DNA of 64,000 bases from Asanoa siamensis (GTDB lineage: Bacteria; Actinomycetota; Actinomycetes; Mycobacteriales; Micromonosporaceae). How positions within the stretch are numbered: position 1 is the stretch's first letter; the number at the start of each line of letters is the position of its first letter. The stretch lies in the NCBI RefSeq assembly GCF_016862555.1, contig NZ_BONE01000012.1:1-64000 (forward strand), given 5' to 3'. Shown one piece after another: positions 1-7,446 of the stretch. The notes beneath the pieces were generated by a model. It did not search any database. It was not told the DNA's origin and worked only from the letters and a program-made list of their open reading frames with translations. Made by a program: the position numbers and the translations under genes.

Positions 1-88
1 GCATGGAGAACCCGCGCCCCTGCGGGGCCCTGCTGGCTACCGATGCCTGGACTGACAGTCGGCATGGAGAACCCGCGCCCCTGCGGGG
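1..88. repeat. Two copies of a 27-bp repeat containing a small hairpin
   Basis: The 27 bases at 1-27 recur at 62-88 without a mismatch. Each copy contains CCCGC-GCCCCT-GCGGG, a short GC stem with a six-base loop. Both copies lie just past the stop codon of the minus-strand DUF151 gene, so they could act as tandem transcription barriers. No T-run follows, and the first copy touches the window edge, so more copies may lie outside. Confidence 0.6.
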
Positions 89-101
89 CGGAGCCTCCTC
101 C

Positions 102-569
102 TCAACCCGCGAAGTCCTCCGGCCGCACCTGTTCCAGGAACTCCCGGAACTTCTCGACCTCGTCCTCCTGCTCGTCGGGGATGACGATGCCGGCCTCGGA
201 GAGCACCTGCTCGGCGCAGCGGATCGGGGCACCGACCCGCAGGGCGAGCGCGATGGAGTCGCTCGGGCGGGCGGAGACCCGCAGGTTGTTGTCGCCGATC
301 AACAGGTCCGCGTAGAACACGTTTTCCTTGAGTTCGACGATCTCCACGGCGTTGAGCGGCTGCTGCAGCGCGGCCAGCACGTCGCGGAGAAGATCATGGG
401 TCAGCGGCCGGGCCGGCTTCACGCCCTGCTGCTCGTAGGCGATCGCCGTCGCCTCCACCGCACCGATCCAGATCGGCAGGTAGCGGTCGCCCTCGACCTC
501 TCGGAGCAGCACAATCGGCTGGTTGCTGGGCAACTCGACCCGAACCCCGACCACGCTCAGCTCACGCAC
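102..569 (-). CDS. DUF151 / bifunctional nuclease family protein
   Basis: Counterpart of M. tuberculosis Rv1829. The 155-residue product opens with RELSVVGVRVELPSNQPIVL and keeps the family core, including the segment with ARPSDSIALALR near residue 105. Some members of the family are annotated as bifunctional nucleases, but the biochemical role in actinobacteria is unsettled. The reading frame runs upstream to 665, but the extra 32 residues are arginine-rich and unlike the family. The GTG at 569 has GGAGG just before it and is preferred. It is the last gene of the conserved block. A gap of 166 bases separates it from ftsR, so it may also have its own promoter. Confidence 0.85.
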   Translation of the reverse strand: MRELSVVGVRVELPSNQPIVLLREVEGDRYLPIWIGAVEATAIAYEQQGVKPARPLTHDLLRDVLAALQQPLNAVEIVELKENVFYADLLIGDNNLRVSARPSDSIALALRVGAPIRCAEQVLSEAGIVIPDEQEDEVEKFREFLEQVRPEDFAG

Positions 570-735
570 CGCGCCTCCGTCGTCGTTGTCGTTCCGTTGT
601 CGTTCCCAGCGCCGTTTCCGGCCCTTCCTTGCACGGTACACGCGCGAGCGGAGTGCGTCCCGCACGCGCGGTCGGTGCCGAGGTTGGAACCGCCTTCGAG
701 CCTACGTGATCTGGGTGACCAGGGGACAACCCCGG

Positions 736-1467
736 TCAGCGGCCCAACTCGTCGCGCAGGCCCGCCCGGACCAGCGCGGCCCGCAGCTGCTGGGCCAGAC
801 CGGTCAGCTCCTGGGCGGCCGCGGCCGCCCGCGCCCGGGCCGCCGGGTCCTTCTGGCGGGCCAGCGGGCCGACGAGCTGGGCGAAGAGCCCCACGTCACG
901 GTCCGCCGCCGCCTTGTAGGAGCGCAGGTGGCGCACCTGGAGCCCGTACGAGGCCAGGCCGGCGACCGCCGCCGCGATCACCAGCGCGTCGGCGTCGTAC
1001 CAGCCGGGTGTTCGCTGGGTCACCATCCCCAGCTCCTCGAGCTCGGCCAGGCTGGCGGGGTCGATCCCGGAGCGCTCGACCAGCTCCTCCCGGCGCACCA
1101 GCGCGTCCGGCGGCGGCGCCGGGGCCGGCTCGTCGGGCACCGCCACCAGCACGGGGCGGCGCGGTGCCACGTCGTCGCCGGACTCGTGCGCCTCCAGCTC
1201 GGCCCGGATCACCCGCAGCGGCAGGTAGCGGTCACGTTGCGCGGACAGCACGAAGCGCAACCGCTCCACGTCCCGCCAGCTGTACTTCCGGTAGCCGGCC
1301 GGCGTGCGCTGCGGCTCGACCAGCCCTTCCGCCTCGAGGAAGCGCAGCTTGGAGATGGTCGTGTCGGGAAACTCCGGGCGCAGCTCCGCCAGGACCTCGC
1401 CGATGCTCATCCGTGGCAGCAGGCGCGGGTCAGCGCCGGCCGCCGCGCCCTGGGCACGTTCGGTCAC
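736..1467 (-). CDS. ftsR: MerR-family transcriptional regulator, FtsR (Rv1828) type
   Basis: The 243-residue protein has a winged-helix MerR DNA-binding region at about residues 20-90 (MSIGEVLAEL, then TTISKLRFLEAEGLV and RTPAGYRKYSWRDVERLRFV). A proline-rich linker and an alanine-rich helical C-terminal part follow. There are no effector-binding cysteines of the metal-sensing MerR type. Rv1828 in M. tuberculosis and FtsR in Corynebacterium hold the same position after garA/odhI, and FtsR is known as a regulator of the cell-division gene ftsZ. The function here is transferred from synteny and family. GTG start; it follows garA with only 18 bases between. Confidence 0.88.
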   Translation of the reverse strand: MTERAQGAAAGADPRLLPRMSIGEVLAELRPEFPDTTISKLRFLEAEGLVEPQRTPAGYRKYSWRDVERLRFVLSAQRDRYLPLRVIRAELEAHESGDDVAPRRPVLVAVPDEPAPAPPPDALVRREELVERSGIDPASLAELEELGMVTQRTPGWYDADALVIAAAVAGLASYGLQVRHLRSYKAAADRDVGLFAQLVGPLARQKDPAARARAAAAAQELTGLAQQLRAALVRAGLRDELGR

Positions 1468-1485
1468 GGGTCGCCTCCCGAAGCG

Positions 1486-1938
1486 CTAGCCGCGCGCGGA
1501 CTCCTCGTCGGGACGGGGACCGGCGATGAACACCAGTCGGAACTTCCCGATCTGCACCTCGTCGCCGTTGCTGAGCGTCGCGGCTTCGACCCGCTCGCGG
1601 TTGACGTAGGTGCCGTTGAGGCTGCCCACGTCGCGCACGGTGAAGGTGCCGCCGTCGCGGTGGAACTCCGCGTGGCGGCGGGAGACGGTCACGTCGTCGA
1701 GGAAGATGTCACTGTCGGGGTGCCGGCCGCTCGTGGTCACGTCGTGGTCCAACAGGAACCGCGCGCCCGCGTTGGGCCCACGCCGGACGACCAGCAGGGC
1801 CATCCCCGGCGGCAGCGAGCCCGACATGCGACCAGGCACGACGTCGGCGTCGGGGCCCTCCAGAACTTCGTCGAGCGAGCCCAGGTTGAGCGTCGACGTG
1901 ACGTCGAGTGGGGGAAACTCGTCGTCGGGGCGCGTCAT
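1486..1938 (-). CDS. garA: FHA-domain regulator GarA/OdhI
   Basis: A 150-residue protein with a short acidic N-terminal tail and a forkhead-associated domain at roughly residues 50-140. The phosphothreonine-binding signature is visible: SGRHPDSDIFLDD, VSRRHAEF and SLNGTYVN. In mycobacteria and corynebacteria GarA/OdhI binds and inhibits 2-oxoglutarate dehydrogenase and glutamate dehydrogenase, and phosphorylation of an N-terminal threonine by PknB/PknG relieves this. The tail here carries DVTSTLNL around residues 12-19, the likely equivalent of the ETTS phosphosite. The ATG is preceded by GAGGTGG. A separate promoter lies in the 160-base gap upstream. Confidence 0.93.
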   Translation of the reverse strand: MTRPDDEFPPLDVTSTLNLGSLDEVLEGPDADVVPGRMSGSLPPGMALLVVRRGPNAGARFLLDHDVTTSGRHPDSDIFLDDVTVSRRHAEFHRDGGTFTVRDVGSLNGTYVNRERVEAATLSNGDEVQIGKFRLVFIAGPRPDEESARG

Positions 1939-2029
1939 CGGTCCACCTCACGGATCTTTAGGCAGCGGCGCCGGTGAAGCCCGGCCCCTGGTGGGCAGCA
2001 GCTTGGAACAAGTCAAAAACAACCTCGCG

Positions 2030-2059
2030 AGCCTAGCCAGCCCTGAAATCCAGGGTCAA
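2030..2059 (-). promoter_or_regulatory. Promoter with internal dyad upstream of garA
   Basis: Read on the minus strand, TTGACC (2059-2054) and TAGGCT (2035-2030) are separated by 18 bases, a good vegetative promoter. The spacer contains the perfect inverted repeat CCCTG-AAATC-CAGGG (2041-2055), which could be an operator. It lies in the gap between gcvH and garA, so garA-ftsR-DUF151 can be transcribed apart from the upstream genes. Confidence 0.6.
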
Positions 2060-2098
2060 CCAGACGCGCGGGCACTTCCTACGCTCCGGAGGGCCTTC

Positions 2099-2482
2099 TC
2101 AGCTCTCGGTGAGCGCGCGGTAGGCCTCCGCGGTGAGCAGGCCCTCGAGCGCGGCGGGATCGCTGGGCTCGATCTCGACCAACCAGCCCTCGCCGTACGG
2201 GTCGGCGTTGATCGTCTCAGGCTCGTCGACCAGCTTGTCGTTGCGGCCCACCACGGTGCCGGAGATCGGTGCGTAGATCTCCGAGACGCTCTTGGTGGAC
2301 TCCACCTCGCCGAAGGAGTCGCCGGCCGCGACCTGCGCGCCCTGCTCGGGCAACTGGACGTAGACGATGTCGCCCAGGGCGTCCTGCGCGAAGTGGGTGA
2401 TGCCCACCCGCACGTTGCCGTCGCCGCCGCGCACCCACTCGTGCTCGGCGGTGTATCGCAGGTCGTCAGGGATCACGGCCAC
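2099..2482 (-). CDS. gcvH: Glycine cleavage system H protein
   Basis: A 127-residue lipoyl carrier that shuttles the aminomethyl group between the P, T and L proteins of the glycine cleavage complex. The lipoyl-lysine motif ESTKSVSEIYAP is intact with K64 as the modified residue, and the N-terminal YTAEHEWV is typical. GTG start with GGAGGAA upstream. It sits 13 bases after the DUF881 gene. The partner genes gcvP and gcvT are not in the window, as in the mycobacterial arrangement where gcvH stands alone next to garA. Confidence 0.96.
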   Translation of the reverse strand: MAVIPDDLRYTAEHEWVRGGDGNVRVGITHFAQDALGDIVYVQLPEQGAQVAAGDSFGEVESTKSVSEIYAPISGTVVGRNDKLVDEPETINADPYGEGWLVEIEPSDPAALEGLLTAEAYRALTES

Positions 2483-2495
2483 TTCCTCCGGTTGT

Positions 2496-3515
2496 TCAGC
2501 TCGCCGGCTTGGCGTGCTTCAGGTCGACGGGCGCGGCGGTGGCCGTGACGTCGACCGTGTCGTGCTCGTCGACGATCACGTTACCGCCGTCCGCTTTGAT
2601 CGACGGCACCAGCCCGTCCGGAATGTTGAGCGCGGTGCGCATCGTCGGCGGATCGCCGATGACCGTGATCGTGTACGGGCCGGTCAGGCGCTTGCCGGAC
2701 ACGTCCAGCCCGCCGTCGGCGTCGATGAAGTACGTGCTCGCGACGACGCGGACCGTCGTCCCGTCGACGCCGGCGATCTGCATCGCCTCGGCGTCGGCAC
2801 CGCGCAGCTCCTGCACCGCGTTGAGGATGTCGGACCCCGCGATCGGCTGTGGACCGGCGACGAACCGGATCGTCAGGCCCGGACCCTTCGCCGGCGCGGT
2901 GCCGGCCAGGATGGCGAGCTCGTCGGCCCGGCGGGTGGCCTCCTCCAGCGCGGCGGCCCGGCCCTGGGCGCCGGACTGGAGCTGCCGCTGGCTGTCCTGC
3001 AGGGACGCGATCTCGCGGCGCAGGCGGTCCTCCTGGGCCGACAGATCGGACTGGAGGCGAACCAGGTCGTCCTCGCGCATGGCGTTGAGGTCGGAGCCGA
3101 CAGACTTGCCACGCAGCTGCACGGCGAGCGTGAAGCCGAGCAGGGCGAGCAGCACGAGAATGATCACACCGGCGGTGCCGCGGCGCTTGCGCTCGGGCTT
3201 GGGCGCCTCGGCGGGTGTCTCGTCCTCTTCGCCGTGCGGGTCGTGGTCGTCCACATCGGACGCCGGCGGTTGTGGGGACGGGTCCCCACTCGTGCTGTCC
3301 GTGAGCGGGGTGAGGCGCACCGTCTGCTCCTCGGCCGCCTGCTCCGGTGTCGCCGGTGCCGCGGGTTCCGCCGGTGCGGCCGGTTCCGCGGGTTCGGCCG
3401 GTTCTGCCGGCGGTGGCGGGGGTGCCGCGGGCCGGGACGGGGCCGGGCGCCCGGGCGTGGGCCGGCGGGTCGGGATCGGCCTGGTCGGCTCGTCGTCGCG
3501 CGGTTCGTCGGTCAT
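2496..3515 (-). CDS. DUF881 family membrane-anchored protein
   Basis: Counterpart of Rv1825. The 339-residue protein has a cytoplasmic N-terminal third rich in Pro, Ala and Glu, including PAEPAEPAEPAAPAEPA-like low-complexity runs. One transmembrane segment (about residues 113-128, GVIILVLLALLGFTLAV) follows, then a coiled-coil stretch (QSDLSAQEDRLRREIASL) and the DUF881 domain. DUF881 proteins are predicted extracytoplasmic proteins of unknown function near cell-envelope or division genes. The proline-rich tail, absent from the second DUF881 protein here, could be a protein-interaction or phosphorylation region; that is inference. Confidence 0.85.
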   Translation of the reverse strand: MTDEPRDDEPTRPIPTRRPTPGRPAPSRPAAPPPPPAEPAEPAEPAAPAEPAAPATPEQAAEEQTVRLTPLTDSTSGDPSPQPPASDVDDHDPHGEEDETPAEAPKPERKRRGTAGVIILVLLALLGFTLAVQLRGKSVGSDLNAMREDDLVRLQSDLSAQEDRLRREIASLQDSQRQLQSGAQGRAAALEEATRRADELAILAGTAPAKGPGLTIRFVAGPQPIAGSDILNAVQELRGADAEAMQIAGVDGTTVRVVASTYFIDADGGLDVSGKRLTGPYTITVIGDPPTMRTALNIPDGLVPSIKADGGNVIVDEHDTVDVTATAAPVDLKHAKPAS

Positions 3516-3530
3516 CGTCGTCCTCCCGCG

Positions 3531-3863
3531 TCAGGCCCGGAACAGGTGTCGGCGGATCGCGGCCACGTTGCCGAAGATGCGCACCCCGAGCACGACCACG
3601 ACGCCGGTGGAGAGCTGACCGCCCACGCCGAGTTGGTCGCCGAGGTAGACGATCAGGGCGGCGACCAGCACGTTCGAGATGAACGAGATGACGAACTGCT
3701 GGTCGTCGAAGATGCCGTCGAGCTTGGCCCGGACACCACCGAACACCGCGTCGAGCGCCGCGACGACCGCGATCGGCAGGTACGGCTCGAGCCAGCCGGG
3801 CACCGTCGGGCCGAAGACCAGGCCGAGGACGACGCCCACGACGAGAGCGAGTACGGGGATCAT
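3531..3863 (-). CDS. sbp: Small basic protein Sbp (DUF1290)
   Basis: A 110-residue integral membrane protein with three hydrophobic segments (MIPVLALVVGVVLGLVFG, LPIAVVAALDAVFGGVRA, ISFISNVLVAALIVYLG). It matches the family called Sbp in Bacillus and Rv1824 in M. tuberculosis. Sbp proteins are usually encoded beside DUF881 or FtsQ-type genes and have no assigned enzymatic role. Its stop codon and the start of the next gene are 15 bases apart. Its own ATG abuts the stop of the upstream DUF881 gene, which implies co-translation of the three envelope genes. Confidence 0.85.
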   Translation of the reverse strand: MIPVLALVVGVVLGLVFGPTVPGWLEPYLPIAVVAALDAVFGGVRAKLDGIFDDQQFVISFISNVLVAALIVYLGDQLGVGGQLSTGVVVVLGVRIFGNVAAIRRHLFRA

Positions 3864-4748
3864 CTAGTCGCCTCCGGACGGGATCGGGGAGGTGCCGGCC
3901 GACGTCGGCGTGGGGCTGGGCGGGGCCGGGCGGGTCGCGTAGTTCAGCTGCGGCTCGGTGGCCGCGGGCAGGTTGAGGTCGTCCGTACGCCGCGTGTCGA
4001 ACCCGATGTGCTCACCGTCGGCGACCTTGCGCATCAGCGCGGCCGCGGCCGTGTCGGCGAACCGGTCGTCGAGGTCACGGGGCCCGATCGCGCGGATCTC
4101 GTACGGGCTGGTGACGGGCCGGAAGTCGACCAGGATCGCCCCGCCCGCCTTGCGGATCGTCGAGGTGGCGGTGAGCCGCTGGTCGTTGATGGCGATCGCC
4201 TCCGCGCCGGACGCCCACAGCGCGTTGGTCACCAGCTGCAGGTCGCGGTCGAAGATCCGGCCGAGCTCGTGCTCGCCACCGCCCTCGGCGGCGTCCGGTG
4301 CGTCGGTCAGCCGCACGACCAGCCCGTCGCCGGTGACCCGGCGCAGCCCGGTGGCGGCCTCGGCATCGCGGCGCTGCGCGGCCTCGTCGGCGCCGAGGGC
4401 GGCGTCGCGCTCGCGGGCCACGTCGTCGCGCAGCCGGTCGGCCTGGCCGCGCAGGTCGTCGGTGGCCTCCTGGCGCTGCTTGATCTGGCCGACGAGGTCG
4501 GCCCGGGCCTGGCTGCGGCGCGGCTCGTCGGCGACGGTCTGCCGGTAGGCGACGGCGAACAGCAGGCCGATCAGCACGGCCACGACGATCAGCGCCGAGC
4601 GGCGGCTGGTGCGGCGCCAGCCGGTCGGCGGTCCCTGCTGCGCGCGGCGGGCGGCCGCGTCCGCGTACCCGGGATCGAGGGGGTTGCTGAACAGCTCGGA
4701 GAGGAAGTCCGGCGACATCCAGCGGCGCTGCTTCTCGGGGCCCGTCAC
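3864..4748 (-). CDS. DUF881 family membrane-anchored protein (Rv1823-like)
   Basis: A 294-residue protein with a short cytoplasmic N-terminus and one transmembrane helix (SALIVVAVLIGLLFAVAY). A coiled coil (LVGQIKQRQEATDDLRGQADRLRDD) leads into the DUF881 domain, which ends in a Pro/Thr/Ser tail. The chosen GTG start at 4748 overlaps the pgsA2 stop codon as GTGA. The longer reading frame upstream runs antiparallel to the pgsA2 frame and is only a shadow. With the other DUF881 protein it brackets sbp, as in mycobacteria. The function is unknown; an envelope or division role is suggested only by neighbourhood. Confidence 0.85.
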   Translation of the reverse strand: MTGPEKQRRWMSPDFLSELFSNPLDPGYADAAARRAQQGPPTGWRRTSRRSALIVVAVLIGLLFAVAYRQTVADEPRRSQARADLVGQIKQRQEATDDLRGQADRLRDDVARERDAALGADEAAQRRDAEAATGLRRVTGDGLVVRLTDAPDAAEGGGEHELGRIFDRDLQLVTNALWASGAEAIAINDQRLTATSTIRKAGGAILVDFRPVTSPYEIRAIGPRDLDDRFADTAAAALMRKVADGEHIGFDTRRTDDLNLPAATEPQLNYATRPAPPSPTPTSAGTSPIPSGGD

Positions 4749-5353
4749 GCGGGCTCTCCCTTGGCGGCTGCCTGCCGGCCCGCGCGGATCACCCGCGACG
4801 CCTGGCCGACGTAGAGGAAGCCGGCGATCCAGTAGAGGACGATGCCCCACCAGCCCAGTCCCCAGCCGACCGCGGCGGCGCCGGTCGCGATGTCCGGCAC
4901 GGCGTGGCCGAGGAGCAGGACCGGGAACGCGACGAGCAGGATGAAGGTCGCGGTCTTGCCGAGGTAGTGGACCTGCGGCGGCCCGTACCCGTTGCGGCGC
5001 AGCACCGCGAGGCAGATCAGCATCATCAGCTCGCGGGCCACCAGGGCGGCGGTGAACTCCCAGGGCACGATCTCGCGGTAGGTGAAGGTGACCAGGACCG
5101 CGAGGATGTAGAGCCGGTCGGCGGCGGGGTCGAGCAGCTCGCCGAGCCGGCTGACCTGGCCGAGGCGGCGGGCCACCCAGCCGTCCACCCAGTCGCTGCT
5201 GCCGCCGACGGTCAACACGATCACGGCGGCGAGGTCGTGCTGCGGGCCGATCATCAACCACATGAAGACCGGGACGCCGAGCAGGCGCAGGAAACTGATC
5301 AGATTGGGCAGGGTGAGGACACGATCAGACACGACGGTGGGCGTACGCGACAC
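4745..5353 (-). CDS. pgsA2: CDP-alcohol phosphatidyltransferase (PgsA2 type)
   Basis: Integral membrane enzyme of about 202 residues that transfers a phosphatidyl group from CDP-diacylglycerol to an alcohol. The full CDP-alcohol phosphotransferase signature is present in SDWVDGWVARRLG...GELLDPAADR, with all four aspartates, and five to six hydrophobic helices follow. Position and neighbours match Rv1822. The exact acceptor (glycerol phosphate or another) cannot be read from sequence. A TTG at 5368 is in frame, but AGGAGG lies inside its first codons, six bases before the GTG at 5353, so the GTG is the start. Confidence 0.88.
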   Translation of the reverse strand: MSRTPTVVSDRVLTLPNLISFLRLLGVPVFMWLMIGPQHDLAAVIVLTVGGSSDWVDGWVARRLGQVSRLGELLDPAADRLYILAVLVTFTYREIVPWEFTAALVARELMMLICLAVLRRNGYGPPQVHYLGKTATFILLVAFPVLLLGHAVPDIATGAAAVGWGLGWWGIVLYWIAGFLYVGQASRVIRAGRQAAAKGEPA

Positions 5354-5437
5354 CGCAGGCCTCCTCAACCGCGACGGGCCTCCCCAGGCACTGACTGGAC
5401 GGCGCGCGGGACCAACCCCCTGATCATTGGCCGTGCC

Positions 5438-5460
5438 ACTATATCGACCCTGTCATGACA
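5438..5460 (-). promoter_or_regulatory. Probable promoter of the pgsA2-DUF151 block with a palindrome
   Basis: On the minus strand a TATAGT hexamer (5443-5438) lies about 85 bases before the pgsA2 start. The perfect 10-bp palindrome TGTCATGACA (5451-5460) lies within the span expected between -35 and -10. No clear -35 hexamer was seen. The palindrome may be a regulator site. Confidence 0.45.
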
Positions 5461-5482
5461 CGCCGAGCCCGCGTGTCCGCGC

Positions 5483-6259
5483 TCACCGCGCGAGCAGGTC
5501 GTCGATCGCGGCGGCGATCTGTTCCGGGCATTCCAGCGGGAGCAGGTGACCGGCGCCCGGGATCTCGGTGAGGTGGGCGTCGGGGATGCCCGTCGCCAGC
5601 CGCCGGGCGATCGCCGGGAAGTCCGGCGCGTCGGCGTCGCCGACCGCTACCAGGGTCTTCGCGGTGATCAGATGTAGCAACGTCGATGGGGGGTCGATGT
5701 CGTCGGGAAGCTCGAACGACTCGGTCACGGTCTGGTTGGCGAGCGAGGTCCGCATCGCCGCCGCGACCTGATCGGCTGTTTGTCGCAGTGCGGACGACCA
5801 CTCGCGTACGGGTCCGCGGACCCACATGTCGAGGTTGAGCGCGAGCGCCCGGTCGATGTCCCCGTCGGCGAGCAGTTGCCCTTCTTCGGCGCCGTAGGCC
5901 TTGACCTCGGGCCCCCATGCCCACCCGTCGAGTGGCGCGGCGAGGAGGCCGAGGTGGGTGACCCGCTCAGGCCACCGGGTGGCGAACTCGAGTGCGACGT
6001 AGCCGCCGAGCGAGTTGCCGACAACCGCGGCGGCCTGGATGCCGACGTCATCGAGCAGATCGGCAAGATCGTCGCGATGCCGGAACCCTCGGGCGGGAGC
6101 CGGCGTCTGCCCGAACCCCCGCAGGTCATAGCGGATGACGGTGTGCCTGCGCCGCAGCCGGTCGGCGACCGGGTCCCAACTCCGATGATCGGCGACGCCA
6201 CTGTGCACGAGCACGACGGGCGACCCCTCCCCCTCAACAACGGCGGTGATGTCGGACAA
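5483..6259 (-). CDS. Alpha/beta-fold hydrolase
   Basis: A 258-residue serine hydrolase. The nucleophile elbow GNSLGG, an oxyanion-type HSG after the first strand, the acid region (GDADAPDF) and the catalytic His in GAGHLLPLE are all present, so the triad looks complete. The substrate is unknown. The reading frame extends to 6460, but the likely start is the TTG at 6259, which has GAGGAG just upstream and begins directly before the first beta strand. It is transcribed away from pgsA2 and stands alone. Confidence 0.8.
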   Translation of the reverse strand: MSDITAVVEGEGSPVVLVHSGVADHRSWDPVADRLRRRHTVIRYDLRGFGQTPAPARGFRHRDDLADLLDDVGIQAAAVVGNSLGGYVALEFATRWPERVTHLGLLAAPLDGWAWGPEVKAYGAEEGQLLADGDIDRALALNLDMWVRGPVREWSSALRQTADQVAAAMRTSLANQTVTESFELPDDIDPPSTLLHLITAKTLVAVGDADAPDFPAIARRLATGIPDAHLTEIPGAGHLLPLECPEQIAAAIDDLLAR

Positions 6260-6510
6260 ACGACACTCCTCGATCGAGCGACAAAGTTCGGGGGTCAGTA
6301 GACCGCCGCAGCACTCGCCCGCGCGACCGGTTTTGCCGCCTGACGCACGCGGAGGCGCCGCATGAACGCGCGCCGATCTCGCCGGATCCCCGGCGCCGTT
6401 CACCTCGTCGATCAACTCACCGGGATTGACCTCGTAGACCACCCCCAGCGCCGGCGCCATTGGTCATTGACCAGTAGCCCGGCGACCCAGGGAGCGACAT
6501 ACCGCCGCAT
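6260..6510. other. Non-coding lead-in to the 70-bp repeats
   Basis: No convincing gene. GC-rich sequence upstream of the hydrolase start. The last 30 bases already resemble the end of a 70-bp repeat unit (gggagcgacataccgccgc). Confidence 0.5.
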
Positions 6511-6915
6511 CAGCGCCCGGCCCGGACGTCGTCGACCTGGCAGCCGTCGGCCACCCCACGAGCGCACACCGCCTCCACATCAGCGGCCGGCCCGGATGTC
6601 ATGGGCCTGGCAGGCGCCAGCGCCCCCACGAGCGCACACCGCCTCCCCACCAGCGCCCGGCCCGGACGTCGTCGACCTGGCAGCCGCCGGCCACCCCACG
6701 AGCGCACACCGCCTCCACATCAGCGCCCGGCCCGGACGTCATGGGCCTGGCAGGCGCCAGCGCCCCCGCGCGGGATACACCGCCTCACATCAGCGCCCGG
6801 CCCGGACGGCCAACCACCCCACGAGCGACACGCCGCCTCCACGCCAGCGGCCGGCCCAGACGTCGAGGGCCTTGCAACCGCCAGCCACTCCCTGAGCGAC
6901 ATGCCGCCTGCGCGC
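6511..6915. repeat. 70-bp tandem repeat array with alternating unit types
   Basis: Units begin with CAGCGCCCGGCCCGGACGT or CAGCGGCCGG... at 6511, 6581, 6651, 6721 and 6791, an exact 70-base period. A shortened 53-base unit then begins before 6844, and a degenerate last unit runs to about 6915. Two unit types alternate: one carries a GTCGTCGACCTGGCAGCC interior, the other ATGGGCCTGGCAGGCGCC. The higher-order period is therefore 140 bases. Seventy is not a multiple of three, so every reading frame is broken between units and the array is not protein coding. Confidence 0.8.
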
Positions 6916-7343
6916 TCCCCGGCCAGCCAGCTCGTCCGCGCGGCCGTCTGGGGGCGACACCGGCCCGTGCCATCGGTTTCCGCGTCGTCGGACACGGACC
7001 ACGACTCGACGGCGCCGCACGACCACGCCCATTTCACAACGCCGGCGCGGCCGTCGCCCAGCGACGTCTTTCCGCCGTGCTGATCCAGGACGCACACCCT
7101 GTAATGCATCCTAGGATGAAGGTCCGCCCGGCACGCGGCCTTGGACCGCCCTGAACCGTCCGACAGACGAACGTCTTCCGCCCGCGGCCGAACGTGTTCA
7201 GCCCGCGGCCGAACCACGGCGCCGCATGGCCGGCCGTGGGGAGCCTCCGCTCGCCGTGTCCGGAGAACCTCACCGCCTCCGACGGCTGGTTCATCATCCC
7301 GGCGCCTGAGCCGTCCGAATCTTGGCCGTTGGTCTTTGCCGCG
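6916..7343. other. Non-coding stretch
   Basis: No supported gene on either strand. It contains the perfect 12-bp palindrome CATCCTAGGATG at 7107-7118, which shares its TCCTAGGA core with a second palindrome at 9519-9530, and short direct repeats of cccgcggccgaac around 7178-7215. Confidence 0.5.
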
Positions 7344-7416
7344 GCGGGCCTGGCTCGAAGCGGAGCGAGTTTGTCCGGCGGGAGCGACGGTCGTGCCGCC
7401 GGCGGACCCGGGCAAT
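7344..7416 (+). repeat. Dispersed 74-bp repeat, copy 1
   Basis: This 73-base segment matches the reverse complement of 14752-14825 with only a few differences (one inserted base and a short mismatch block). It contains GGCCTGGCTCGAAGCGGAGC and a partial inverted repeat, GTCCGGCGG facing CCGCCGGCGGAC, able to form a hairpin. Flanks outside these limits do not match. This copy ends 30 bases past the stop codon of the minus-strand MazF-like gene. Confidence 0.75.
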
Positions 7417-7446
7417 CCTGGCTTTGGATCTGCCGCTTTCGCGGTG

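Noticed and set aside
2367-4814. Plus-strand open frame of about 815 codons
   Set aside because: Runs antisense through gcvH, DUF881 and Sbp genes, which are strongly supported by synteny and motifs.
5483-6460. Longer start for the alpha/beta hydrolase at 6460
   Set aside because: The extra 67 residues show no similarity to the fold, and the TTG at 6259 has a good ribosome site.
6511-6915. CRISPR-like repeat array
   Set aside because: Units are contiguous 70-base tandem repeats with no unique spacers, and no cas genes are present.
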